The notes: generated by a model not told the origin, from the letters alone. DNA of 64,000 bases from Cytobacillus sp. FSL H8-0458 (GCF_038002165.1 NZ_JBBOBR010000002.1:434001-498000); one strand, 5' to 3'; shown: positions 25,403-35,668, numbered from the stretch's first letter. Made by a program: numbers and translations.

Positions 25403-27215
25403 CCAATTTTTCCTCCTCCCAGTATAGCGGTAACGAAACAGAGACAAAAAACCCTTTATGTTCTTCACTTTGAATATCCAAGCCGAAATCACTTCCATAC
25501 AGAAGCTGAATCCGTTCATGAATATTCGGCAATGCCACACCATTATGCTGTTCGTTAGAATGGCTTGGTTTTTGAGCTCTAATAATTTGTTTTAATTCTT
25601 TTAATTTCTCCATGTCCATTCCCACTCCATTATCCGAAATGATTATTTTCATTTGTTCCCCTAATTTAAATGCCTGTATTTTTATCTTCCCGCCAGCGTT
25701 GCGCAATCCATGGACAATCGCATTTTCAATAATGGGCTGAAGGAGTAACTTAGGAATGACTGCATCCTTTAAGTAATCTGGAATTTCCTCTATATAATGC
25801 AGCTTCTCTCCTATCCTTACTTTTTGAATGGTGATATAAGAGCCAACGAACGCCGTCTCTTCCTCTAACCTGACAATTTTCGCTTTGTTGTCCACCGTAT
25901 ACCGCAGCAGCTTGCCTAATGAAGAGACCATATCCGATACTTCAAAATTCCCTCTGGTAATCGCCAGCATATTAATGGACTCCAATGTGTTATAGAGGAA
26001 ATGGGGATTCATCTGGCTTTGGAGTGCCCTCAGCTCCGCATCCTTCTCTCTCAGGCCCGTTCGATAGACTTCGGTAACCAAACGATCGATTTCACTAACC
26101 ATTAGATTGAATCCTTTCCCAAGATCACCAATTTCGTCATTTGATTGAACCAATACCCGCTGGGAGAAGTTCCCCTTTTTCACTCCCTCCATCGCTTCTC
26201 TAAGTCTATGAATAGAACCGACTAGAGGTTTTGATAAAATAAAACCTAAAATGAATGCTATTAAAATACCGGCCATTACCACAATGAAAAGTACTTTCCG
26301 AAGATGGTTCACTTCGCTAAAAATTTCAGATTTGGGTATGAGCATGACAATATTAAGTCCCGAATACTCGGATTGATTATAAACCATCATATAATCTACA
26401 CCTTCAATTGGGATATTGGTATAATTATTAACTTTTATTTTTTCCATTTCGGGCAATATGTTGGCAGAAATATCATTTTCCTCACTGTTTGGATAAATGA
26501 TTTCCTGTTGATTGTTTACAATAAAAATTTGGCTTTTTGTCCTTGTATTCTTAACCATCTCTTCAATCAGCTCTTGCTTCAAATCTATTTTAATAATACC
26601 CAGCGGAGTTTGATCGGACGGATCCCTTATTAATCTAGCCACCGAAAAGACATCTGTATCCTTACTTAAGTAATAGTTCGGATGATGAAGCGGGAGAATC
26701 ACATGTTCACCATCTGCTTTTATTATTCTTTGAAGCCACTCGTTATTTTGTTCAAATACTTGGAGCATAATGGTATTTGAATCCAGATTGCTGAATATAT
26801 TCCCATCATTGGCCAGGATGTGTATACCTCGAATTTCATTTCTCATATGGACAAAACTCGAAATATATCGCCAGATTTTCACTCTCTCATTCGCTGGCGG
26901 AAAGGGGGCTGCCACCCCTGAAATCTGGTGATTCTTTAATATATTTATTACTTCTTGATCATATAAAGGGGATAAAGAGATGATCTGCATTTCTTTAATA
27001 TAACGGTCCAGATTCCGATTGATTTGATCAGCAAGCTGTATCGAGTATTCTTCAGCGTTCCTTTGGCTTGCTCCACCAAATTGATAGTAGGTGATACTGC
27101 CAAGGATTGAGGCGGTTAGTAAGATTAGGAAGGAAAAAACCAGTATGAGCTTAATGCGATAAGGAAGAGAAAGCAGCTTTGCTTTATAGGATTTTCTTAT
27201 TGTTTTTAGATTCAT
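25380..27215 (-). CDS. YesM-like sensor histidine kinase
   Basis: 611 residues. Membrane segment near residues 20-42, an extracytoplasmic sensor of about 230 residues, a second membrane segment, HAMP domain (LVGSIHRLREAMEGVKKGNF), then the LytS/YesM-type kinase: MNPHFLYNTLESIN carries the phosphorylated His, and the ATP site has DNGVGMD. ATG 27215 has AAGGAG 6 bases upstream; a longer frame to 27386 is not supported. Probably senses an extracellular sugar taken up by the adjacent transporter. Confidence 0.85.
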   Translation of the reverse strand: MNLKTIRKSYKAKLLSLPYRIKLILVFSFLILLTASILGSITYYQFGGASQRNAEEYSIQLADQINRNLDRYIKEMQIISLSPLYDQEVINILKNHQISGVAAPFPPANERVKIWRYISSFVHMRNEIRGIHILANDGNIFSNLDSNTIMLQVFEQNNEWLQRIIKADGEHVILPLHHPNYYLSKDTDVFSVARLIRDPSDQTPLGIIKIDLKQELIEEMVKNTRTKSQIFIVNNQQEIIYPNSEENDISANILPEMEKIKVNNYTNIPIEGVDYMMVYNQSEYSGLNIVMLIPKSEIFSEVNHLRKVLFIVVMAGILIAFILGFILSKPLVGSIHRLREAMEGVKKGNFSQRVLVQSNDEIGDLGKGFNLMVSEIDRLVTEVYRTGLREKDAELRALQSQMNPHFLYNTLESINMLAITRGNFEVSDMVSSLGKLLRYTVDNKAKIVRLEEETAFVGSYITIQKVRIGEKLHYIEEIPDYLKDAVIPKLLLQPIIENAIVHGLRNAGGKIKIQAFKLGEQMKIIISDNGVGMDMEKLKELKQIIRAQKPSHSNEQHNGVALPNIHERIQLLYGSDFGLDIQSEEHKGFFVSVSLPLYWEEEKLDEKCISG

Positions 27216-27420
27216 GAAGATTCTCCTTTGTCTGGAACTTTTGCTCAATAGGGAGATGTTCTTCTTTTCTTTCATAAATCCCTTCTTTGAAACACAGGGA
27301 AAACACAGGCGGTTTCTAAGCCTTAAAACAAGATTCAAAGAAACCCAAATAAATCCTGGCTGCCTGGCGGAGTGATAAGCCTTCAATCTCCTTAAATTTG
27401 ATATTAGGTGTCCCTGTCAC

Positions 27421-28520
27421 CTAGAGGCCATTTGCTTTTATCCCTGTACCAGCTTTCCTCTCCGCCAAGCTGTTCAGCTTCACTGCCTCCCATAACTTCG
27501 ATCTGCAATGCCCTTACTTCCCTCCAGAACGGATATTGTACGAGCGAGACGAATTACTTTAATTTGAGTGCGGTTGCTCCAGTTTTTCTTATTGGAAAAC
27601 TGGAGCAGTGTACGATATTGATCAGGTGTTAAAGGACTTGTTTTCAGTAGGGTGTCATAGGAGACTCGGCTATTGCAGATTTCACTTCCATATCGCTCGT
27701 ATTGCCTTTTCCTTGCTTCTTCAACTCTCTTTCTTATTGTTGAAGATGATTCTTCACTTCCGGTTTGTACAGATTTTAAATGGACAGGCAGCAATGTTAA
27801 ATTAATATCAAATCGGTCTCTTAATGGACCTGATAGCTTATTTTGATAGGCAATAATTTGTTTGGATGTACAAGTGCAGTAGTGGGAATTTGAGCCGGCA
27901 TAACCGCACGGACAAGGATTAATGGCACCGATCAGAATAAAAGAGGCTGGATATGTTACGGTTGCCTGTGTACGGCTAATGCTTACTTTGCCACTCTCTA
28001 AAGGCTGACGGAGCATATCAAGTGTTTTCTTTGTGAACTCCGCTATTTCATCGAGAAACAGCACACCTCGATGAGCAAGAGAAACTTCACCCGGTCTTGG
28101 ATATTGGCCTCCTCCAACAATCGAGACCCCTGAAGCTGAATGGTGAGGATTTCGGAAGGGAGGCATCTCTGTATGTTCCCATAAACTTCCGCTTAGCTGA
28201 TATAAACTTATCATTTCTAACTGAGCTTCTTTTGACAAAGGAGGCATAATAGATGGAAAGGTTTCTGCTAATAGACTTTTCCCGCAGCCAGGAGGACCGG
28301 TCATAAAAAAATGGTGTTCACCCGCAGCTGCTACCTCTAAAGCATATTTTGCATAGGAATGACCTACTACTTTCTTAAAATCAGCAGAATGTGATTGGTG
28401 CTCGACTACTTTTGCTTTTTGAAACAATGGGATTATACCTTGACCATTAAGGTGGAGGATAACCTCTTCCAAGGAAGATACATATACAATCTCCAAATCT
28501 TTAAATTCCAAAGCAGGCAT
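27421..28520 (-). pseudogene. comM: comM/YifB Mg-chelatase-like ATPase, truncated and frameshifted
   Basis: 346 open codons encode the AAA+ part of a ComM-type protein, a DNA-repair/transformation helicase usually about 500 residues: Walker A TGPPGCGKS, Walker B GVLFLDEIAEF, GAINPCPCGY, Cys-rich GYAGSNSHYCTC, and sensor SGPLRDRFD. The N-terminal 150 or so residues are missing, as the frame begins at the last strand before the ATPase. After LEGSKGIADR the frame ends early; continuing in the other frame gives KLWEAVKLNSLAERK, the normal C-terminus, so a frameshift is present. Likely non-functional. Confidence 0.85.
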
Positions 28521-28622
28521 CCACTCAAGCCAACAAAAGAACTACTAATTTTAGTGAAATATGGGGTAGCAGGAACCACCCTAAATTTTGTCGAAACACA
28601 TTCGGTTTGTGGATTAAAGGAT

Positions 28623-28660
28623 AAAAAAATAGAGAGACTCCTTTTTGGAAATCTCCCTTT
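28623..28660 (-). terminator. Terminator of the membrane protein gene
   Basis: Minus-strand hairpin GGGAGA..TCTCTC, extended by a second short stem, followed by ATTTTTTT. Confidence 0.6.
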
Positions 28661-28686
28661 TTATAAAAACAAATATTGGTCTTATA

Positions 28687-29871
28687 TTAAGAATCAGAGG
28701 TTTTAATATGGTAATAGTCAGTCTTAACTTGTTCGAGCTTCCAATTAGTATTTGATATGTAAAGAACATTATTTTGTTCAGTTACAACAAGTCCATTTAA
28801 TTTTAATCTTTTTCCTTCTAAATCTTTTATTATTATTGATTCATATTTTATTTCACTTAATGGAGTATAGGTCCTTACTAATTTTGCTGCATATATTGAT
28901 ACTCTTGGGGTCATTACGTAAATTCCCAGCAATAGTATTAATAAAATGATTACCCCTCCCTTATGTGATTTAGGATCAGGGTCTGAAATTAAAATACTAA
29001 ATTCAGAAATGATTTTTCTAATTAAACTTTTCTTTGCTTTTTGCTCTGGTGTATTCCGTTGATTCTGAAATTTATTTTTCATAAGAACTGATATTATAAA
29101 ACTGATAGCTGCTGGAATGATCAACAAAATAAAATACTTAATTATAATTGGCAAATCTTTAAAAAAGGCTTCTGCCGAAGTAAAACTAACTGGTAATGCT
29201 ATTAAAAAAAATGGGTAAGGAAAAATGAAAATGAAATTAAAATACTTCTTATAAGGCAGCAATCCAAAAGAGAAAAACATCATGAGCCCAAAAATTATAG
29301 TTAATTCATCAGGGAGAAAAACTTTATGATTTAGAAAGGGAACAAAAATTATAGAGAAAATTACAATCCCAAATAGTCCGCCACTTAAGGTTCTAAAAGG
29401 AGACTGACTTCCTTTTATAATACATAATGATATAAATCCTAGAAATGCGGGAAGAATCCAAATTAGAAGCAATGACAAAAAATTATTTAGATTTACTTCC
29501 TGGGAGAAGAAATAGGTTATTACTAGATGAAGCCCAGCAAAGGATATAAGAGCAATTATCTTTAAAGCTTTATCTCCATCAAATAATAATTTCAAAATAT
29601 ACATTATTAATGATACAGATAACCAAATCATTAAATATGTAAAAGTTATTGTATCCAAATGGAAAGGAACAAACCTTCTAAATATTTCAAAATTAGAATA
29701 AGAGTTTTGAAGCGATCCACCGAAGTAATATCCAAATAAAAAAGAATAAGTTATTAGAAATGACAGTGCAGAAAAAACACCAATTACTATTGTAGTTATA
29801 GCTATTTTTCGATAAATTTCGTTACTGAACACTAATCCAAGTTCTATCATTACCTGCTTAACACTATTCAT
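28687..29871 (-). CDS. Membrane protein of unknown function
   Basis: 394 residues, very AT-rich, with about ten hydrophobic segments and a C-terminal soluble part of about 90 residues (KLVRTYTPLSEIKYESIII onward). No recognised motif. Pro-free Leu/Ile/Phe-rich helices suggest a polytopic transporter or sensor. The ATG at 29871 is the first in frame with GGGAGG close upstream. The base composition is lower in GC than its neighbours, and it abuts the truncated comM, so it may have arrived with the rearrangement that broke comM. Confidence 0.5.
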   Translation of the reverse strand: MNSVKQVMIELGLVFSNEIYRKIAITTIVIGVFSALSFLITYSFLFGYYFGGSLQNSYSNFEIFRRFVPFHLDTITFTYLMIWLSVSLIMYILKLLFDGDKALKIIALISFAGLHLVITYFFSQEVNLNNFLSLLLIWILPAFLGFISLCIIKGSQSPFRTLSGGLFGIVIFSIIFVPFLNHKVFLPDELTIIFGLMMFFSFGLLPYKKYFNFIFIFPYPFFLIALPVSFTSAEAFFKDLPIIIKYFILLIIPAAISFIISVLMKNKFQNQRNTPEQKAKKSLIRKIISEFSILISDPDPKSHKGGVIILLILLLGIYVMTPRVSIYAAKLVRTYTPLSEIKYESIIIKDLEGKRLKLNGLVVTEQNNVLYISNTNWKLEQVKTDYYHIKTSDS

Positions 29872-30000
29872 TTTAGATTCCTCCCTTCTTCCAATTTATA
29901 CCCAAGTAAGCTAGAGGTATTCACTTTTACTGATTCGTATAGCCTAAAGGGATTAAACTAAACGGTGGTCATTTTTAATATATTTATCTCTAGTATTTCA

Positions 30001-30031
30001 AGAAAAAAGACAGAGAAATTTCTCTGCCTTA
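30001..30031 (-). terminator. Terminator of the D-aminoacylase gene
   Basis: Minus strand 12-bp stem AAGGCAGAGAAA/TTTCTCTGTCTT with one G-T pair, followed by TTTT, 20 bases past the stop codon. Confidence 0.85.
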
Positions 30032-30050
30032 AGTGGAAATACAATAATTA

Positions 30051-32000
30051 TTAATCTACCTTTAATTCCCCTTTTAAGGTACCGCTGTACTGATAATCTT
30101 CACCAATCTTAACCCGAATAGTTTCTTCCCCGGTAAACGGATCTTCCTCATCAACCGTAACAAGAACAGGGACGGATTTTTCGGATTGCTTTAATTTAGC
30201 TGTTCCAGTAAAGCTTGCCCAGCCTTTATAGGTCTGCAGGAATCCGAGTTCATCAAGTTTAACATGGACATTGTTCTCTTTATCGATAATTTGAAGCTTT
30301 GCTTTTGATTGTGTTCCATCGGCGTTTTGCTCCACCATGATATTGATCTTAGGCCCTTTAGCTTTGTCATTGACGAGCTGGCCCTTTGCGGAAACTTTAT
30401 GAGCTTCATTAAGGCTCATTGGACGGCTTGGCATATCATAGCTGCGCTTAAGGGCTTTTCCTGCCTGCACACCCGTTGTTTCGCCGTTCTTTATGGCAAA
30501 TTGCCCATCGATAATGACATGCTCAATACCTTCTGCATACTGTTTAGGATTATCAAAAGTGGCTTTATCTGTTACTGTATCCGCATCAAATACAGTAATA
30601 TCAGCTTTCATGCCTTCAGCAATAAATCCTCGGTCAACCATTCCTATGATATTGGCAGGAAGGCCTGTCATTTTTTGAACAGCTTCTTCAAGAGAAAGTA
30701 ATCCATCTTCCCTAACAAGCTTTCCTAGAACCCTAGGCTGCGTTCCATACCTTCTAGGATGAGTGCTGCTTGAAACAGTCGCTCCTCCATCAGAAGCAAT
30801 GGCAGTCGTAGGGTTTTTAAGTATCCGCTCGAAATCCTTCTGATCGCCAAAGAAATAGATAGTTCTTATGTTTCCTTCATCTTCAAGGATCTGCATAGTC
30901 GCTTCTCCAGGTGAGACACCTTGTTCCTCAGCTATATCGCCTAAAGTTGTTTGCTTTGTCGGAAAGTAGACGTCATAAGCATCTCTTACCCTGCTCGCAA
31001 TCGTGTCATGAATTTCCCCTTCAATTTGTGTGCGCATGGCAGGATCCGCAAAGCGTTTGAGCATCTCCTCCCGGCCGCCATCCTGTATCCACTGTGGAAC
31101 AATTGCCGTTAAGCCTGTTTGGCTTGCTAAATAAGGATATTGATCTGCTGCGGCAAAGGTTCCCCGCTTATTGGCATCCTGAATCATTTTAATCGTTTCT
31201 GCAGATTTCCCCCAGTTGCTCGGGCCCATTACCTTCATATGGGTAATAACCGGGACGATTCCTGCAATTTCTCCTATTTCTATTGTTTCTGCCGTGGCCT
31301 CGAGAACGTGATAATTCTCATTTCTGATGTGATTGGGAAAATTGGTTCTCCACTCTTTGGCAACACTGACAACATTAATGACTTCCTGTATTTTTGCATA
31401 ATTTCCTGGAGCGTAGAATAAGCCTGCAGATACTCCCCAGGCACCTTTTTGGAGGGCTGTTTCGATCAGTGACTGCATATCCGATATTTCTTCAGGAGTA
31501 GCACGGCGATCGTCATACCCTACTACCTCTTCCCAAACTGAATTAAATCCGATATAACTTCCCACATTGATGGCCAGACCCTTTTCCTCCAGCTCGGACA
31601 AATAGGAAAGATCAACAGGACCTCCTCCATCCGGGCTTATCATTTCAGTCGTCACCCCTTGGGTTAATGAACTTTCTGCTGTTGTAAGCACGTCAGTATC
31701 GGCATGGCTGTGCATATCAATAAAACCTGGAGAAACAATTTTGCCCGATAAATTGATTTCACTTTTTCCACTTGCTCCATCCAAGTCTCCAATGGATTGA
31801 ATATATCCATTTGATATTCCAATATCGGCCATATAGCGCTTTGAGCCCGTCCCATCAATAATCGTGCCATCTTTAAGGATCAAATCATATTCCTGTTTGG
31901 TTTTCTCCTTTGATTGGCCGGTTTGAGGGTATCCTACAAAAAAAATCCCCACAAGCAAGGTAACAGATAGTGTTAGCGACAGAAAACTTTTGCTTTTCAC
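30051..32000 (-). CDS. Secreted D-aminoacylase / N-acyl-D-amino-acid deacylase family protein
   Basis: 649 residues with signal peptide (KSFLSLTLSVTLLVGIFFVG), so exported, unlike the usual cytoplasmic enzymes. Amidohydrolase fold: DLILKDGTIIDGTGSKRYMAD at the start, metal motif GFIDMHSHADTDVL (HxH), and VPVITHMKV, typical of D-aminoacylases, which remove acyl groups from D-amino acids. The C-terminal 130 residues (after KALKRSYDMPSRPMSL) are a beta-rich extension. Start is GTG 32000 (GGGAGG 9 bases upstream); ATG 32024 is possible but would overlap that site. The gene stands alone but functionally fits the amidohydrolase operon at 3-12 kb. Confidence 0.8.
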   Translation of the reverse strand: MKSKSFLSLTLSVTLLVGIFFVGYPQTGQSKEKTKQEYDLILKDGTIIDGTGSKRYMADIGISNGYIQSIGDLDGASGKSEINLSGKIVSPGFIDMHSHADTDVLTTAESSLTQGVTTEMISPDGGGPVDLSYLSELEEKGLAINVGSYIGFNSVWEEVVGYDDRRATPEEISDMQSLIETALQKGAWGVSAGLFYAPGNYAKIQEVINVVSVAKEWRTNFPNHIRNENYHVLEATAETIEIGEIAGIVPVITHMKVMGPSNWGKSAETIKMIQDANKRGTFAAADQYPYLASQTGLTAIVPQWIQDGGREEMLKRFADPAMRTQIEGEIHDTIASRVRDAYDVYFPTKQTTLGDIAEEQGVSPGEATMQILEDEGNIRTIYFFGDQKDFERILKNPTTAIASDGGATVSSSTHPRRYGTQPRVLGKLVREDGLLSLEEAVQKMTGLPANIIGMVDRGFIAEGMKADITVFDADTVTDKATFDNPKQYAEGIEHVIIDGQFAIKNGETTGVQAGKALKRSYDMPSRPMSLNEAHKVSAKGQLVNDKAKGPKINIMVEQNADGTQSKAKLQIIDKENNVHVKLDELGFLQTYKGWASFTGTAKLKQSEKSVPVLVTVDEEDPFTGEETIRVKIGEDYQYSGTLKGELKVD

Positions 32001-32647
32001 CTTTAAGCCTCCCTTATTTTTCATTCTAAACCAAATGACCCTTTTCGCCTCCCTTTATCTCCAATTTTTAACAAACTAACATTATCATATTTTACTAACT
32101 CTTCTAATATTTCAGATAATAAATGATAATAATAGACTAAGGCTAAAATTTCGTACTCCTAACATTTTCCTAATAGGCTAGTTAATAAGTCCAGGTTGCT
32201 TACGGAAGAAAGGGACAGGTCTCTGTCCCTTTCTATTCATCAGGATTCTTTTCAAAATGAAAACCTGCCTCCTTGGCAGGAAATAGGGTTATTAAATTCA
32301 TTCAAGCGCGATTGAGGACACGGTACCTGTCCCCTTGTCCCATCATTTGAATGTTTATAGATTAAATTGGAGAATAAAGAGTGGGTGGTGAATTGGTAGT
32401 TTCAGAGCAAAAAGGAGGTTCTACGGTCCTTTATAGGTATTCTTTAATGGGGTTCAATTTTTTTAGTGACAAATTTAAAATTAGGGGAACAGAATAACCG
32501 TCCCCATGTTTTTCTAAGCACCTGATTTTCATTTGAAACGAATCCCTAAGGTAAACCAGCCAGTCTATCAACACCAAACTAATACTTCACCGTATGCGGG
32601 GTCAGGCACCTGATTCTGATTCCTCCTATTTACGAGGACGGCATTCC
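32001..32647. other. 650-bp intergenic region with repeat remnants
   Basis: No gene. It holds a perfect hairpin GAAAGGGACAG/CTGTCCCTTTC (32209-32233), further CTGTCCC-type pieces (32318-32340) and a GGGGTCAGGC element (32584-32612). These are dispersed short repeats of the kind common in bacilli. Confidence 0.6.
32584..32612 (+). repeat. GGGGTCAGGC-type short repeat
   Basis: TTCACCGTATGCGGGGTCAGGCACC; related copies at 35520-35560, 35629-35668 and 43245-43280. Confidence 0.7.
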
Positions 32648-33439
32648 CTAAAGTTTTCTAAAAGGCATTTTTTTGGGATCAAAATATATTATAGGTTTAT
32701 TTTTACTGTTTGTTACCAGAAAAACTAACCCTCTATGTTCAGCCGGGATAATGGACTTTTCTTTGGTTTCTTTATCCACACTCCAACGTAAAATCCAATT
32801 TACTGGAACATTAAATCCATATACCGTTACTCCAAAAGTTATCTTAAATGCTTGGGAAAAATTTGGGTCTGCCCCACTATTACATGCAACCAGATCAATA
32901 CGGGAGTTTGCAAGCAGCTTTGCTTTGATCTTTTTAACTTTATCTAAATTATCTTTCTTATTAAGAACATCTATATTTAAGTAACTTTTACTTCCCTCAA
33001 ACTCCGTTCCCGAAAATCCAATTCCACCTTTGGTTCCATGGGCAATAATCATCAGCCGCTGGATATTCCCTTTAAAATTAGCTAGTTTTTCAAAGAATTC
33101 CTTTTCACTTGCTACTTTAAGAATATTTTCTTCATTCCCCCCTGTTGCTCTAAGCGCTGTTTGCAGGAAATCAATTGAACTTGGCATCCAAAGGTGCAGA
33201 CCTGCATTAGCAGCAGCTATTTCATCTGAATCACTTTGATATATATTAGGATAACCATCAGCAACTACTACCACAAAATAACCAGAAGAAGCTGCTCGTT
33301 CCTTAGCTTTCTTAGGGTCTTTTCCGGAAGAAAGGCCGGGTATTATTAACTCATTCGGTAATTTAGCTGCTTTATCCCCATACTTCAAAGACTCTTTTCC
33401 ATAATCTTCAAAATCCCTATTTTCATCCATCGGGCTCAT
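32648..33439 (-). CDS. Caspase-fold-like (DUF4347/CHAT-like) candidate peptidase
   Basis: 263 residues, no signal peptide. After a polar N-terminus (1-50) a strand YFVVVVADGYP, then 'RLMIIAHGTKGG' (candidate catalytic His) followed about 60 residues later by 'RIDLVACNSGADPNFS' (candidate catalytic Cys), the His-Gly ... Ala-Cys order of clan CD peptidases and of the DUF4347 domain. I cannot name the family. It starts 4 bp inside the end of the upstream gene (ATGA overlap at 33436-33439), so the two are translationally coupled and probably work together. Whether it is active as a protease is inference. Confidence 0.5.
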   Translation of the reverse strand: MSPMDENRDFEDYGKESLKYGDKAAKLPNELIIPGLSSGKDPKKAKERAASSGYFVVVVADGYPNIYQSDSDEIAAANAGLHLWMPSSIDFLQTALRATGGNEENILKVASEKEFFEKLANFKGNIQRLMIIAHGTKGGIGFSGTEFEGSKSYLNIDVLNKKDNLDKVKKIKAKLLANSRIDLVACNSGADPNFSQAFKITFGVTVYGFNVPVNWILRWSVDKETKEKSIIPAEHRGLVFLVTNSKNKPIIYFDPKKMPFRKL

Positions 33440-35136
33440 TGTATCAGTCCCTCTGTTCCTCCCTCTTTTGAACAGGAATGATCTAAAACTTGTTTCAATA
33501 TTTGATCAGCTGGACAGCTAAAAATAGAACGGAAAGCTTCAACCTTTTCAAAATCTCCTGATTCAATCAATTTTAGAGCCAATTCAGTTTTTTTATTAGC
33601 TAATTGTTTTTCCAACAGCACTTCTTGCTGAGTACCCAGAGCATAATTATCAAGTGCAATTCCATGACCAAGCAAGGAATCGATGATAATCCCGTCAGTG
33701 CGCAGAGTATGGATGTCTAAATTAATTACTATCCCGTCTACAGGGATATTTCCATCCGGATAAAAGGGATGTGGTGCCTCTGGATCGGATCTACGTATTA
33801 CTCGCCAGTAACTGCGTCCATTAAGATCCTGGACTTCTTCGATAAATTGTTTAGGATTTCCTTGAAAGTCAGCAATACTGTTAATTTCTTTCCAAAGTAA
33901 ATCCTTTACATAGTCTCTAGGATCCGAATTTGCCCCGATGGGTGTATGTCCTTTCCATGAATCGTTTAAATATTTATCCAGCAACTGGTCAAGTTCGGAG
34001 AGAGAATATTCTTCATATACAAATCTGTCGTTAACAAAGGCTATTGAGACATCAATCAAAGATAAATATGTTTTAAATTCTTGATTTAATTCTCTGCAAA
34101 CCAAGTTTAAGACACGGCTTAAATTTACATTCTTTACCGTGCGTTCGGTAATAGATTCAAATTCGGCAGCCTCGGTTGTCTCAATTTCCGTGCTGATAGT
34201 GGTATCACGCTTGGAAGAAGCTTTGGAAGCATGATGTGTTGCAACTTTTGAAACCATTTTCGCTAAGGTCTCATGAACCGATTCGGACGTACCTCCTCCT
34301 CCTCCACCTCCTCCAATTTTAAATAAGCCCAAGTTTAGCCCCGCTTCCCCATCAGCTTTCCAATTGTTAGTATCTTTCTGAGAGTTACGGTCACTTTTCT
34401 CTGATTCAAGACTTGTTTGAAAATCATCTGCCGCTTCTTTGGTAAATGAGTCAAAGATTGATGAAGCTTCCTTTTGACGTTGTTCAGTTCGACGCCAGCT
34501 CCGGATGTACAAAGTAGTCTCTTCTCCTGGCCAAAGACTGAAAGTTTGAACAGTTTTTCCTGCTCCGTAATCACCAAAATAAGAAGATAGACGATAATGT
34601 TCAACAATTACAAACCTTGGATTAGCCAAGTCTTTTGACTTTGGAGCTGGAACGTAAAGATGATGAATGTTATCCCCAAATGATTTATAAATAACAAGTG
34701 TTCGATCTTCCATAACCTCAGCCTGAATTTCACTAAAAGGTATTTCATAGTTTCGGAAGCGTAAAAAACCATCTCCATCATTATTTATTATAGCTGGGGA
34801 TTTATCTCCCGCTGCCGCTGGAGCACGAACATGAACCTGGTTAGGAACAGGGTCAGGAGCAGCCGGAGCTTTCACGCGAACTTTCGTTGGTGCATTTGGG
34901 ATTTCTACTGTAAATTGACCTGGTAATCGATTGATTTCATAAGCTGATTCTTTCCATGGTAAACCATCGGCTTCTATTTCCAGAAAAGCGTGTCCTTTAT
35001 ATGAACCCGGTAAAGAAACCTCGTACCTGAGACGCGGGATATCTTCATCCGTCACTTCCTCAAAACGCACCAAAGTTTTTGAAGACTCACCTCGTTCAAT
35101 TAGAGAATTCCAATTAGGATTAGACATACAATACAT
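33436..35136 (-). CDS. Large Gly-rich protein of unknown function, coupled to the caspase-like gene
   Basis: 566 residues, no signal peptide or clear membrane segment. The N-terminal 100 residues are beta-rich with Pro/Ala linkers (KVRVKAPAAPDPVPNQVHVR). Then 'SYFGDYGAGKTVQTFSLWPG' and a Trp/Arg-rich strand LYIRSWRRTEQR, a charged helix, and a poly-Gly run (KIGGGGGGGGTSES) about residue 278, followed by amphipathic helices and a second beta-rich part with DVSIAFVNDRF and DGIVINLDIHTLRTDG. I do not recognise it; it resembles a structural or pore-type partner more than an enzyme, but that is speculation. Two ATGs (35136 and 35127) share one GGAG site; the second may be the true start. Confidence 0.55.
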   Translation of the reverse strand: MYCMSNPNWNSLIERGESSKTLVRFEEVTDEDIPRLRYEVSLPGSYKGHAFLEIEADGLPWKESAYEINRLPGQFTVEIPNAPTKVRVKAPAAPDPVPNQVHVRAPAAAGDKSPAIINNDGDGFLRFRNYEIPFSEIQAEVMEDRTLVIYKSFGDNIHHLYVPAPKSKDLANPRFVIVEHYRLSSYFGDYGAGKTVQTFSLWPGEETTLYIRSWRRTEQRQKEASSIFDSFTKEAADDFQTSLESEKSDRNSQKDTNNWKADGEAGLNLGLFKIGGGGGGGGTSESVHETLAKMVSKVATHHASKASSKRDTTISTEIETTEAAEFESITERTVKNVNLSRVLNLVCRELNQEFKTYLSLIDVSIAFVNDRFVYEEYSLSELDQLLDKYLNDSWKGHTPIGANSDPRDYVKDLLWKEINSIADFQGNPKQFIEEVQDLNGRSYWRVIRRSDPEAPHPFYPDGNIPVDGIVINLDIHTLRTDGIIIDSLLGHGIALDNYALGTQQEVLLEKQLANKKTELALKLIESGDFEKVEAFRSIFSCPADQILKQVLDHSCSKEGGTEGLIQ

Positions 35137-35519
35137 ACACTCCTTTCAAAGTATTGATTGGATCAGTTTTAGACCTTTTTTTAAATTCCTCTGCATAATC
35201 AGAAACTGGCTCTGCTTTAATAAAGCAGAATTAAATTAAATTATTTCAACTCTTGCGTATTTAAAGCTTGTTAACACCTCTAAAGGATGTGATTAAAACT
35301 TTTTTTCTTAGTCTTCTACTAAAAACAAGAGGTATTCAAAAAAATCTAGGAAATTAATACGGAAATGACGCGCCCTGCAGCTATAAATTAGCAAGACTCC
35401 ATTTCAAACAACTTTATCTTGTAATTATTTATGCATACTAAGGTAGACACAGCTTTTCACTTTAACACTTTATTGAAAAATAGAATTAGATACCTCTATT
35501 TTACTGATTTTACTTATTT

Positions 35520-35560
35520 CACACTTTAATGCTTCACAGTTTTCAGGGTCAGGCCCCCTG
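35520..35560 (+). repeat. GGGGTCAGGC-type short repeat
   Basis: CACTTTAATGCTTCACAG..AGGGTCAGGCCCCCTG; related to the copies at 32584 and 35629. Confidence 0.7.
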
Positions 35561-35582
35561 TTAATGGATTCCTTCAAAGTAT

Positions 35583-35618
35583 AAAAAATAACCTTGCTGC
35601 CAGAAAGCCAGCAAGGTT
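35583..35618 (-). terminator. Terminator of the LacI-type regulator gene
   Basis: Minus strand 10-bp perfect stem AACCTTGCTG/CAGCAAGGTT, then ATTTTTT. It lies about 60 bases after the stop codon, with a short repeat in between. Confidence 0.85.
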
Positions 35619-35628
35619 TGGTTGATTC

Positions 35629-35668
35629 ACACTTTAACACTTCACCGTATCTGGAGTCAGGCCCCCTT
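35629..35668 (+). repeat. GGGGTCAGGC-type short repeat
   Basis: CACTTTAACACTTCACCGTAT..GGAGTCAGGCCCCC; the copy nearest the LacI stop codon. Confidence 0.7.
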
